In this document: in pieces, positions 24,863-33,530 of the stretch
How positions within the stretch are numbered: the first letter of the stretch is position 1
Layout: every line of letters starts with the position of its first letter
DNA from: Tessaracoccus lapidicaptus
GTDB lineage: Bacteria > Actinomycetota > Actinomycetes > Propionibacteriales > Propionibacteriaceae
Direction of reading: 5' to 3'
Length of the DNA: 64,000 bases
Assembly: GCF_001693815.1 (NCBI RefSeq)
Contig: NZ_MBQD01000011.1
Coordinates: 62,001-126,000, forward strand
The notes under the pieces: generated by a model
What the model saw: the letters and a program-made list of their open reading frames with translations, nothing else
What the model was told of the DNA's origin: nothing
The model's database searches: none
Made by a program: the position numbers and the translations under genes

Positions 24863-25471
24863 ATGGCCTCTGAACTCGAGCGGCTGCGCGGCATCATGGC
24901 CGAGCTCCGCACGAAGTGTCCCTGGGACGCGGAGCAGACCCACCGGTCGCTGCTGAACCACCTCATCGAGGAGGCGTGCGAGGTCGTCGACGCCGTCGAG
25001 GCCGGGGACGACACCGAACTGGTCGAGGAACTGGGCGATCTGCTGCTTCAGGTGTACTTCCATGCCCGCATCGCCGAGGACGAGGGCCGCTTCACGCTCG
25101 ACGACGTGGCCCGCGGCATCTCCGACAAGCTCGTCAGGCGGCATCCGCACGTGTTCGCCGACGAGGACGTGCCGTCGGACATGTGGCAGTCCTGGGAGGA
25201 GCGCAAGCGCGCCGAGAAGGGCCGCTCGTCCGCCCTCGAGGGCATCGCGCAGTCCCTGAGCGTGCTCGGGCGGGCGCACAAGGTGGTGTCGCGGACACGA
25301 TCCCACGGCGTCGCCGTCGACCTGCCCGACGAGCCGATCGATGAGGAGAGCGTCGGCGCGGAGATCGTCGCGCTCGTCGCCCGCGCCCAGGCCCACGGAA
25401 TCGACGCCGACGCCGCCGCCAGGCAGGCGCTCAGGGCGCTCGAGGAACGCATCCGCAGCGCGGAAAGTTAA
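24863..25471 (+). CDS. mazG: Nucleoside triphosphate pyrophosphohydrolase MazG
   Basis: Hydrolyses (d)NTPs, including damaged nucleotides, to monophosphates. The 202-residue protein carries the MazG signature: KCPWDAEQTHRSL followed by EEACEVVDAVE and EELGDLLLQVYFHA, which hold the Mg-binding Glu/Asp residues, then KLVRRHPHVF. It starts with ATG 9 nt after the lipoprotein stop. Actinobacterial MazG proteins are often associated with oxidative-stress resistance. Confidence 0.94.
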   Translation: MASELERLRGIMAELRTKCPWDAEQTHRSLLNHLIEEACEVVDAVEAGDDTELVEELGDLLLQVYFHARIAEDEGRFTLDDVARGISDKLVRRHPHVFADEDVPSDMWQSWEERKRAEKGRSSALEGIAQSLSVLGRAHKVVSRTRSHGVAVDLPDEPIDEESVGAEIVALVARAQAHGIDADAAARQALRALEERIRSAES

Positions 25472-25506
25472 GCCGTCCCGCCGACGCTTTCCTGCCCCTG
25501 GATAGC

Positions 25507-26829
<1,323 letters not shown>

Positions 26830-26860
26830 GTTACCCGGCCTGATCCGGCACACTGGGTCA

Positions 26861-27496
26861 GTGCCTCAGACTCCTCGGAACAAGCCGACACGCAGTGGTC
26901 CGGGACGCGGTACGCCGCGGTCCCGGACCACTGCGCGTCCGGGGGAGCGCAGCACCCGCCCCCGGGTCGAACCGCTCCCGGACCGCGACGTCACCGCCGC
27001 GATGGACCCCAAGCCGGGCCCGATTCCCCGCGCGCAGCGCGCCATGTCCGCGACGTGGCGACTCATCGTCCTGCTCGTCGTGATCGCGGGGCTCGGTCTG
27101 GTCCTGGCGCACTCGTTGCGCGTCTACTTCGCCCAGTCTCAGGAGATCGCCGCGGTGCGGGCCGACATCGCCGCCAAGCAGGAACAGATCGCCGATCTCG
27201 AAGACAAGCTCAACCGCTGGAACGATCCGGAGTACGTACGCTCCGTCGCCCGGGTCCGGCTCGGGTGGGTCATGCCCGGCGAGGTGGGCTACCGCGTGAT
27301 CGGCGCTGACGGTCAGCCGCTGGAGGGCGCCGAGATCGAGACCCCGGCGGATCGCGAGGAGCCGGGACTCTGGTGGGAGAAGATGTGGCGGTCGGTGGAG
27401 ATCGCCGATGCGCCGGAGCCTGAGCCCACCCCCGCCCCCAGCCCGGAGCCGGACCGCACCATCCAGCCGAGTCCTGCCCCCACCCCCGAGCGCTGA
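26861..27496 (+). CDS. ftsB: Septum formation initiator FtsB/DivIC-like protein
   Basis: Bitopic divisome protein. The 211-residue protein has a basic Pro/Arg-rich cytoplasmic tail (1-66), one membrane helix (about 67-86), a coiled coil (about 90-120: SQEIAAVRADIAAKQEQIADLEDKL), the conserved WNDPEYVRSVARVRLGWVMPGE segment, and a Pro-rich tail. GTG at 26861 is preceded by a CACACT -10-like hexamer at 6 nt, suggesting a leaderless transcript. A very strong hairpin lies within codons 11-25, so a start further down (for example ATG 27002) is a possible alternative. Confidence 0.88.
   Translation: MPQTPRNKPTRSGPGRGTPRSRTTARPGERSTRPRVEPLPDRDVTAAMDPKPGPIPRAQRAMSATWRLIVLLVVIAGLGLVLAHSLRVYFAQSQEIAAVRADIAAKQEQIADLEDKLNRWNDPEYVRSVARVRLGWVMPGEVGYRVIGADGQPLEGAEIETPADREEPGLWWEKMWRSVEIADAPEPEPTPAPSPEPDRTIQPSPAPTPER
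26891..26935 (+). repeat. Long hairpin inside the 5' end of ftsB
   Basis: CGCAGTGGTCCGGGAC (26891-26906) pairs perfectly with GTCCCGGACCACTGCG (26920-26935), 16 bp, and the stem continues inward as GCGG/CCGC with a single G bulge and a TACG loop. It starts 62 nt after the enolase stop, where an eno terminator would be expected, yet lies inside the predicted ftsB coding region. Confidence 0.8.
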
Positions 27497-27518
27497 CTCT
27501 CGGCGGAGTCCGACCCGC

Positions 27519-27524
27519 TAGGCT
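27519..27524 (+). promoter_or_regulatory. Probable -10 element (TAGGCT) for the DUF501-ppx operon
   Basis: TAGGCT lies 24 nt before the DUF501 ATG, in the 52-nt gap after ftsB; a GGAGG ribosome-binding site follows. Same hexamer as at the three other promoters noted in this window. Confidence 0.4.
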
Positions 27525-27548
27525 CGGACGTCGAGTGAGGAGGCGCCC

Positions 27549-28052
27549 ATGAGCGAGCACACCCAACCGAGCGACGAGGATCTCGCCGCCGTCGCGGCGC
27601 AGCTCGGCCGCGAACCCCGCGGCGTGCTGGCCGTGGCCTGGCGCTGCCCCTGCGGGAAGCCTGGCGTCGTCACGACGGCACCTCGCCTCCCCAACGGGAC
27701 GCCGTTCCCCACGACCTACTACCTGACCTGTCAGCGAGCCGTCGCGGGCTGCTCGGCGCTCGAGGCCTCCGGCCTCATGACCGAGATGACGCAGCGCCTG
27801 GCCGAGGACGAGGACCTCGCGGCGCGGTACCGGGCGGCCCACGAGGCGTATCTGGCGGACCGGGCCGCGCTGGGACACGTCGAGGAGATCGACGGCATCT
27901 CCGCCGGCGGCATGCCGAACCGCGTCAAGTGCCTCCATGTGCTCGTCGGTCACGCCCTGGCGGCAGGGCCGGGCGTCAACCCGCTGGGCGACGAGGCCCT
28001 GGAGCGGCTCGGCGAGTTCTGGGCCAACCCCTGTGCGCAGGAGGACGCATGA
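27549..28052 (+). CDS. DUF501 protein
   Basis: Function unknown; the family is conserved in actinobacteria directly upstream of exopolyphosphatase. The 167-residue protein starts with a short helical region (DEDLAAVAAQLGREPRGV) and has the conserved cluster WRCPCGKP...TTYYLTC, whose Cys residues could bind metal, and GGMPNRVKCLHVLVGHALA with conserved Cys/His. It overlaps ppx by 4 nt (ATGA). The tight linkage suggests a role with polyphosphate or (p)ppGpp metabolism (inference). Confidence 0.9.
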   Translation: MSEHTQPSDEDLAAVAAQLGREPRGVLAVAWRCPCGKPGVVTTAPRLPNGTPFPTTYYLTCQRAVAGCSALEASGLMTEMTQRLAEDEDLAARYRAAHEAYLADRAALGHVEEIDGISAGGMPNRVKCLHVLVGHALAAGPGVNPLGDEALERLGEFWANPCAQEDA

Positions 28053-28975
28053 CCACCGTCGCCGCCGTCGACTGCGGCACCAACTCCATCCGCCTGCTCA
28101 TCCTGCGTCGGGAACAGGACGGCAGCATCACCGAACTCGCCCGTGAGGTGCGCCTCGCGAGGCTCGGTCAGGGCGTCGACGCCACCGGGGAGTTCCACCC
28201 GGACGCGCTGGCCCGCGCCAACGTGATCTTCGAGGAGTACGCGGGGCTCATCGACGCAGAAGGGACAGATGAGGTGCGGTTCGTGGCGACGTCCGCCGCG
28301 CGCGACGTCAGCAACCGCGCGGAGTTCGAGCGCAACGTCCGGGACCGGCTGGGCGTCGCCGTCGACGTCATCACCGGTGACGAGGAGGCCCGCCTGTCCA
28401 CCATGGGCGTGTTGAGCGGCGTCGACGCATCCACCCCGGCCCTCGTCTTCGACATCGGGGGCGGCTCCACCGAACTCATCGTGGTCGACGACGGCGCCGC
28501 GGTCCGATCCGCCCTCAGCCTCGACATCGGCGCCGTGCGCATCAAGGAACGCTTCCTGCACTCGGATCCGGCTACCGCCGACGAGGTCGCTGCCGCGCGC
28601 GAGCACGTCGGAGCGCTCCTCGACGGGGCGGGCGTGGATTTCGCGGCCTTGAAATCGGCCATCGGGGTGGCGGGGACCGTCACCAGCGTCGCGGCGTCGG
28701 TCCTGGGCCTGCAGCAGTATTCGCGCCAGGCCGTGCACGAGACGGTGCTCAGCCGCGCCGACATCGACCGGACCGTGTCGCGTTGGTTGGCCCAGACCGC
28801 TGAGCAGACGGCCACCGAGCCGTGCATGCATCCGCTCCGCGCCGCCGTGCTCGGGGCCGGCGGCCTGATCCTGGACGAGATTTCCCGCCGCGTCCCGGAC
28901 GGGGCGGTGCTGGTGAGCGAGACCGACATCCTCGACGGCATCGCGCTCGGTCTCCTCGGCCGGACTGCCGGCTGA
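28049..28975 (+). CDS. ppx: Exopolyphosphatase / guanosine pentaphosphate phosphohydrolase (Ppx/GppA)
   Basis: Sugar-kinase-fold phosphatase acting on polyphosphate and possibly pppGpp. The 308-residue, short actinobacterial form shows AAVDCGTNSIRLL (phosphate-1 loop), ATSAARDVSNR, ITGDEEARLS, the phosphate-2 loop VFDIGGGSTELI and GVAGTVTSVAA. It lacks the C-terminal HD-like domain of E. coli Ppx. The ATG overlaps the DUF501 stop and has a GGAGG site. Confidence 0.94.
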   Translation: MTTVAAVDCGTNSIRLLILRREQDGSITELAREVRLARLGQGVDATGEFHPDALARANVIFEEYAGLIDAEGTDEVRFVATSAARDVSNRAEFERNVRDRLGVAVDVITGDEEARLSTMGVLSGVDASTPALVFDIGGGSTELIVVDDGAAVRSALSLDIGAVRIKERFLHSDPATADEVAAAREHVGALLDGAGVDFAALKSAIGVAGTVTSVAASVLGLQQYSRQAVHETVLSRADIDRTVSRWLAQTAEQTATEPCMHPLRAAVLGAGGLILDEISRRVPDGAVLVSETDILDGIALGLLGRTAG

Positions 28976-28986
28976 GGAGACCGAGC
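28945..28986. terminator. Bidirectional terminator between ppx and the flotillin gene
   Basis: GCTCGGTCTCCTC (28945-28957) pairs with GAGGAGACCGAGC (28974-28986) and the stem continues as GGCCGG/CCGGCT with an ACTG loop, giving 19 pairs with one G-U. It includes the ppx stop codon and ends 8 nt from the stop of the convergent flotillin gene, so it can serve both. Confidence 0.75.
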
Positions 28987-28993
28987 GCCTCCG

Positions 28994-30412
28994 TCACTCG
29001 GCCGAGGCGCGATCCCTCGAGGCGAACCGGTCGAGGGCCGCGGTGAGGTCGTAGCCGGTGGTGTCCTTCACCATCTGCAGCGTCTGCAGCATGTTGGTGG
29101 TCACCGTCTTCGGGAGAGCCGAGGCGCCCTCGGTGGAGACGACCGTGAGGGTGTCGATGCCGGCCATGGGCGCGGCCACCTTCTCCGCGATCTGCGGCAG
29201 CACCTCAATCAGCATCTGCAGGACGGCCGCGTCGTTGTAGTGCGCGAAGGCTTCGGCCCGCTTGTCCATCGCCTCCGCCTCGGCCTGACCGACGGCGAGC
29301 ACGGCGGCCGCCTTCGCCTCGCCCTCGGCGCGGACCGCCTCGGCCTCCGCGGTACGACGCGACTTCTCGCCCACTCCCGTGAGTCGGGCCTTCTCCGCCT
29401 CCGCCTCGGCGTTGGCGATCGACGCCGCCTTCCGGGCCTCGGCCTCGAAGATCGCGGCGTTGCGCTGCGCCTCCGCGGCGGTCTCGACGCGGTACCGCTC
29501 GGCGTCTGCCGGCCGGCGCACCTCGGTGTCCAGCTGGCGCTCCTTCAGCGCCGCCTGCGCCACGGCCACCTTCTCCTGCTCCAGCAGGATGGCCTGATCC
29601 CGGTCCGCCTGAGCCAGGGGCCCGGCCGCGGCGGCCTGCGCGCGGGCGGCGTCCGTCTCCGCCTGGATCTCGGCCTGCTTGAGGACGAGCGCCCGGTTGG
29701 CGATCGCGATCTCCTGCTCGGCCGCGATCTGCGCCTGCTCGGCCTCGCGGCGTGCCTCCGCCTCGGCCACGGCAGCCATCCGGCCCAGCTTGGCCGACTC
29801 GGGGCGGCCGAGATCGGACAGGTAGGAGCCGTCGTCGGTGATGTCCTGGATCTGGAACGTGTCGAGGACGAGCCCCTGACCGGTGAGCGATGACTCGGAC
29901 TCGTCGGTGACGCGCTGGGCGAAGGCGGCGCGGTCGCGGATGATCTGCTCGACCGTCAGCGACCCGACGATGGAGCGCAGCGACCCGGCCAACGTCTCCT
30001 GCGTGAAGGTCTCGATCTCGCCCTGCTGGGACAGGAAGCGCTGCGCCGCGGCGCGGATGGAGTCCTCGTTGCCGCCGACCTTGACGATGGCGACGCCGTC
30101 GACGTTGAGCTTGATGCCCTGCCCGGACACCGCGTTGCGGATGGTCACCATGATGCGGCGGGACGACAGGTCCAGGACGTGGAGGCGTTGGATGAACGGC
30201 ACGACGAACACGCCGCCGCCCATGACGACCTTCTGGCCGCTGAGGTCGGTGGACACCAGCCCGGTCTCGGGGTTCCGCACCTCCTTGCCTTTGCGTCCGG
30301 TGATGATGAAGGCCTCGTTGGGCTTGGCCACCTTGTAGCGGCTGGCGATGAGCAGGCCCACGAGGAGCAGCAGGAGGAGGAGCCCTCCTACGGCGAGGAC
30401 GGCGGGTGGCAT
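28994..30412 (-). CDS. Flotillin-like SPFH/band 7 protein
   Basis: Membrane scaffold protein of lipid microdomains. The 472-residue protein has an N-terminal membrane hairpin (about 4-24), an SPFH/PHB domain (about 30-190), and a long Ala/Glu-rich coiled coil (about 200-400) rich in AEAEA repeats, then a flotillin C-terminus. ATG at 30412 follows AGAAAGG. It is directly downstream of an NfeD-like gene, a recurrent pairing in which NfeD assists flotillin function. Confidence 0.92.
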   Translation of the reverse strand: MPPAVLAVGGLLLLLLLVGLLIASRYKVAKPNEAFIITGRKGKEVRNPETGLVSTDLSGQKVVMGGGVFVVPFIQRLHVLDLSSRRIMVTIRNAVSGQGIKLNVDGVAIVKVGGNEDSIRAAAQRFLSQQGEIETFTQETLAGSLRSIVGSLTVEQIIRDRAAFAQRVTDESESSLTGQGLVLDTFQIQDITDDGSYLSDLGRPESAKLGRMAAVAEAEARREAEQAQIAAEQEIAIANRALVLKQAEIQAETDAARAQAAAAGPLAQADRDQAILLEQEKVAVAQAALKERQLDTEVRRPADAERYRVETAAEAQRNAAIFEAEARKAASIANAEAEAEKARLTGVGEKSRRTAEAEAVRAEGEAKAAAVLAVGQAEAEAMDKRAEAFAHYNDAAVLQMLIEVLPQIAEKVAAPMAGIDTLTVVSTEGASALPKTVTTNMLQTLQMVKDTTGYDLTAALDRFASRDRASAE

Positions 30413-30432
30413 GGGGCGCCTTTCTGTCGGGT

Positions 30433-30951
30433 TCAGTTGGTGGAGTCGGGCAGTGCGGCCGCCGGGGTGACCTCGACGGCGGTGGGGGAGACGATGGCGG
30501 AGATCCACACGTCGGTCCCCGTTGGGATGGGCGAGTCGGCGCGGGCGGCGAGCTTGCGGACATGCCCGGCGATGCTGACGTGGACCTCGCCGTAGCCCCC
30601 GACGGGGATGGCGGTGATGACCCGGGCAGGGTGGCCGAGCATGGCGTCCGGGCGGAGCGCGGCTGAGTTATCGCCGGAGCGCAGGGCGCGGGTGAGGCTG
30701 ATGGCGCCCCAGGCCGCGGCGGCACCGACGACGATCCCCGCGAGGACCGCCAGCAGGGTGTTCGGCACGAGCGCGAGCGCCAGCGCGCCGCCGAAGCCGA
30801 ACGCTCCGATGAAGGCGGCCAGGCTGGACACCGAGAACAGGTCGCTGTCCAGGGCGTCGAGGCCGAGGACGCCGTCGAGGACATCGCCGATGACGAGGGT
30901 CACCACGACGAGGGCGAGACCGATCCCACCGATGAGAAGGAACGTGGTCAT
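30433..30951 (-). CDS. NfeD-like membrane protein
   Basis: A 172-residue protein with three or four N-terminal membrane helices (about 3-20, 42-62 and 64-87) and a C-terminal OB-fold-like domain (GHPARVITAIPVGGYGEVHVSIAGHVRKLAARA). Such short NfeD proteins lack the ClpP-like protease and are encoded with flotillins. It lies 20 nt upstream of the flotillin gene in the same operon. Confidence 0.87.
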   Translation of the reverse strand: MTTFLLIGGIGLALVVVTLVIGDVLDGVLGLDALDSDLFSVSSLAAFIGAFGFGGALALALVPNTLLAVLAGIVVGAAAAWGAISLTRALRSGDNSAALRPDAMLGHPARVITAIPVGGYGEVHVSIAGHVRKLAARADSPIPTGTDVWISAIVSPTAVEVTPAAALPDSTN

Positions 30952-31019
30952 GGCTGCACCCTTCCGTGGGCGGACGCATCCACCCTAGCGGGAGGCCAGG
31001 TCAGCGCGACTTGGCGGCC

Positions 31020-32363
31020 CTAGTCAAGCGGGCGGGTGCCGGTGGTGGTGACTTCGTAGGTGAGGCCGAGTGGGCTGGACCAGATGAGTTGTCCGGGTCT
31101 GGGTTGGTCGACGCGCCAGGCGCGGTTGGTCTTGGCGCGGTGGGCGGTGCGGCCCAAGGGTGCGAGGTTCCCGACGCGGGTCTGCCCACGGCGGCCGGGC
31201 CGGTGGCTGCGGGTGTGGTCGACATCCAGGCCCTGGGACCGGTGCTGCCGGTAGAGGAACATGTCGTTGTCGAACGCGAGCAGGATGCCCCTCTTCAGCG
31301 GCACCGACGGCACGTACTGGTCCTCGGCGGGCAGCTCGGGCAGGTCGATGACGGGCTGGACCTTCACATCCAGCCCGGGCAGCAGCTCGGCCAACAGCGC
31401 GGTGGTGATGTGGCCCGCCTTGTCGACGCGGGCGGCGCCGGTGAGCCGGCCGACGGCATCGGTGTGGATGTGGACCGCGAGCTCGAGGGTGGGGCGCAGC
31501 CGCGACAGGGGCGCGGTGATGGTCCCGCACAGCGCGCCGAGGCAGTGCGGATCATGCCGCTGCCCACCCGCCTCGAAGGCTGGATCGCCGACCGGATCGT
31601 CGACCGGGTCGTCGAGTAGCGACGGCTGCGCGGCGCGCTGCAGCAGCGCCAGCGCGTAGGCCGGGTTGGCCAACACGCCCAACGCCTTCGCCCGCAGGAT
31701 CGTCCTGGTCTGCTCGGGCTGCTCCACGGCCAGAATGTCGGCGACCCGATCCACGGCCGCATCCAGGTAGCGGGCATCCAGCACGTCCAGGCGTCCGGTG
31801 AGGTTCATCACACCCTCGTACAGACCCCACACGTGGACCCCGCGATCCGCGCGCTGCTTGACCTCCCGCGCGGCGGCACGTGCCGGGTCGGCCTCGATGA
31901 TCAGCTTCTTCAACCAGTTGAACGCCGCGGTCCAGCCGAGCTTTCCCTGCCGCCCGAGCCACCGGCTCGTGACCTGCTCGGCCACCTCCTGCGGCAGGCC
32001 GCTGCACAGATCGGCCGCCTTACACGCCCGTGCTGGCTCGACCTCGAACAACCGCACCGCCCGAAACAGCTCCGGATGGCGATACTTCAGGTTCAGCGCG
32101 TCGGCGAGCTTCGTGGCCGCCGCCATCGGCGTGCAGCGCAGCAGCCCCGCCAACTCCAACGCGATGAACTCCGACACCCCCGGCGTCCCCGCCCCACCCA
32201 CCGTGACCTTCCGCTCGGCCAGGATCTCATGGACCTCGTCACAGCCGACCGAGTACTCCTCAGCCAACTCGCACAACAACGCCACGGTGTTGGCCTCCGC
32301 GACCCGGCGCAACTCATCCGCGGAACGCAACTGCTCCGCGATCCTGCGCGCCACCTCTGTCAT
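31020..32363 (-). CDS. DUF222 / HNH endonuclease-like protein (13E12 repeat family)
   Basis: A 447-residue protein with the DUF222-type helical N-domain (EFIALELAGLLRCTPMAAATKLADAL) and a C-terminal HNH-like region with DVDHTRSHRPG, GNLAPLGRTAHRAKT and a trailing beta-rich segment (IWSSPLGLTYEV). Family members are abundant in actinobacteria and often appear as multicopy or mobile-associated genes; the biological role is unsettled. ATG at 32363 is chosen; there is no strong ribosome-binding site. It marks the left edge of the accessory island. Confidence 0.85.
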   Translation of the reverse strand: MTEVARRIAEQLRSADELRRVAEANTVALLCELAEEYSVGCDEVHEILAERKVTVGGAGTPGVSEFIALELAGLLRCTPMAAATKLADALNLKYRHPELFRAVRLFEVEPARACKAADLCSGLPQEVAEQVTSRWLGRQGKLGWTAAFNWLKKLIIEADPARAAAREVKQRADRGVHVWGLYEGVMNLTGRLDVLDARYLDAAVDRVADILAVEQPEQTRTILRAKALGVLANPAYALALLQRAAQPSLLDDPVDDPVGDPAFEAGGQRHDPHCLGALCGTITAPLSRLRPTLELAVHIHTDAVGRLTGAARVDKAGHITTALLAELLPGLDVKVQPVIDLPELPAEDQYVPSVPLKRGILLAFDNDMFLYRQHRSQGLDVDHTRSHRPGRRGQTRVGNLAPLGRTAHRAKTNRAWRVDQPRPGQLIWSSPLGLTYEVTTTGTRPLD

Positions 32364-32529
32364 GACCCCCACGCTACGGACCACCACCGACAATTTCCGA
32401 TCGTGCGAGCGAATCTGTGGATTTCCAGTCAGATTCTCTCTGGTCCTGGGTGAGCATCACAGGGCCGCCGGCGAGTCAAGTGCCCCCCAGAACACTCGTC
32501 TCGCCGGCGGCGGCTCGCGGGTCCTCCAC

Positions 32530-33390
32530 TCAGGAGGCGGCGACGGTCCACGCCCCATCGGCGGTGATGAGCAGGAGGGAGGGGCCAGCCATCAGCGGCA
32601 CACTGCCCTCGTAGGGACCGATCTCGTTGATGAGCAGATTGGGCCAGGTGCCATCGGACTGATGGACCACAAAGTTGGCCGACCCGGTATGGGTGATCGA
32701 TGCCACGGCTGCCGGCCCCTCGTACTTGTAGACGGCGTCGCCGCTGCCCTTGAGTGGCCCGGTGGCTAGCGGTGCCGTGGTGATGGGGGCGATCTGGACG
32801 GTCCATGCCCCATCGGCCGTGATCTGGAGCATGCCGCTCTCGTCCCCCATCAGCCCGTAGGACACGGTGCCGGAGTAGGCGCCGATCTCGTTGACCAGCA
32901 GCTCCGACATCTGATTGGAGCCGTCGAGAGTCTGCAGGACGAAGTTGGCGCTGCCCTCGTGGGTCGCGGTGATGAGGGCTGCTTGGGCCTCCGCCGGGAG
33001 TTGGATGACCGAGTCGCCGGTACCGGCCCCAGCGATGGGCGTGAATGACCCGAAGCGCTCGGAGTAGGGATCAGGCGCCGTCGTCGCGGTCTCGGCAGGT
33101 GCGGCTGTGCTGGTGTCCACGGGAGACGACGCGGGTGCCGAACTGGCGGATGCGGGCGCGGACGCCGTGACTTCGGTCGGTGCGGAACTGGAAGTCGACG
33201 TGGTGGCGGCTGGGCTGCTGGCCGCAGGGGCGGCTGCGGGTGTCGTCTCGTCAGGATCGCCGAGGGCCCCGCCGATGCCGGCGAGGAGGACCAGTCCTGC
33301 GGGAATCAGGACGCGCTTCTTGCGGTACCAGGGTCGGGTGGCCGGCACGGGCGCCGCGCCTGCCGTCGGCTGCCACTGGGGAGTGGTCAT
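32530..33390 (-). CDS. Membrane-anchored surface protein with two homologous beta-rich domains
   Basis: Not recognised as a named family. The 286-residue protein has a cytoplasmic tail (1-25, ending in the basic WYRKKR), one membrane helix (about 27-42), a long Ala/Ser/Thr/Pro linker (about 49-108), and two tandem copies of a domain of about 75 residues. Both copies share ATHEGSANFV / ITHTGSANFV, LLVNEIGAYSGTV / LLINEIGPYEGSV and ITADGAWTV. The linker is typical of surface-exposed proteins. The ATG follows GAAGGAGACACC. It is divergent from the restriction locus. A binding or adhesion role is possible but unproven. Confidence 0.82.
   Translation of the reverse strand: MTTPQWQPTAGAAPVPATRPWYRKKRVLIPAGLVLLAGIGGALGDPDETTPAAAPAASSPAATTSTSSSAPTEVTASAPASASSAPASSPVDTSTAAPAETATTAPDPYSERFGSFTPIAGAGTGDSVIQLPAEAQAALITATHEGSANFVLQTLDGSNQMSELLVNEIGAYSGTVSYGLMGDESGMLQITADGAWTVQIAPITTAPLATGPLKGSGDAVYKYEGPAAVASITHTGSANFVVHQSDGTWPNLLINEIGPYEGSVPLMAGPSLLLITADGAWTVAAS
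32533..33027 (-). repeat. Internal duplication encoding two beta-domain copies
   Basis: Residues about 122-200 and 211-284 of the surface protein align along their length with the same ordered motifs (GSANFV, LL(V/I)NEIG, ITADGAWTV). The copies differ at many positions, so the duplication is old rather than a recent assembly-level repeat. Confidence 0.75.
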
Positions 33391-33457
33391 GGTGTCTCCT
33401 TCGGATCGAGATGGCATCAGGTTCACACCCGACGACGAAAATGACACGTCATGTTGT

Positions 33458-33510
33458 GATAAGGGGGCTTATCCAAGACATTCCCCACCAAGGGGCGGCA
33501 TGGCTAGACT
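33458..33510 (+). promoter_or_regulatory. Promoter region of the restriction-modification operon with operator-like palindrome
   Basis: GATAAG (33458-33463) and CTTATC (33468-33473) form a perfect inverted repeat around GGGG. A TAGACT -10 candidate is at 33505-33510, 21 nt before the first ATG. The palindrome sits close to where the -35 region would be, so a bound regulator would repress. The first gene of the operon encodes an HTH protein and is a candidate for autoregulation. Confidence 0.45.
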
Positions 33511-33530
33511 GCGGCCGAGGAGGAACAGAG

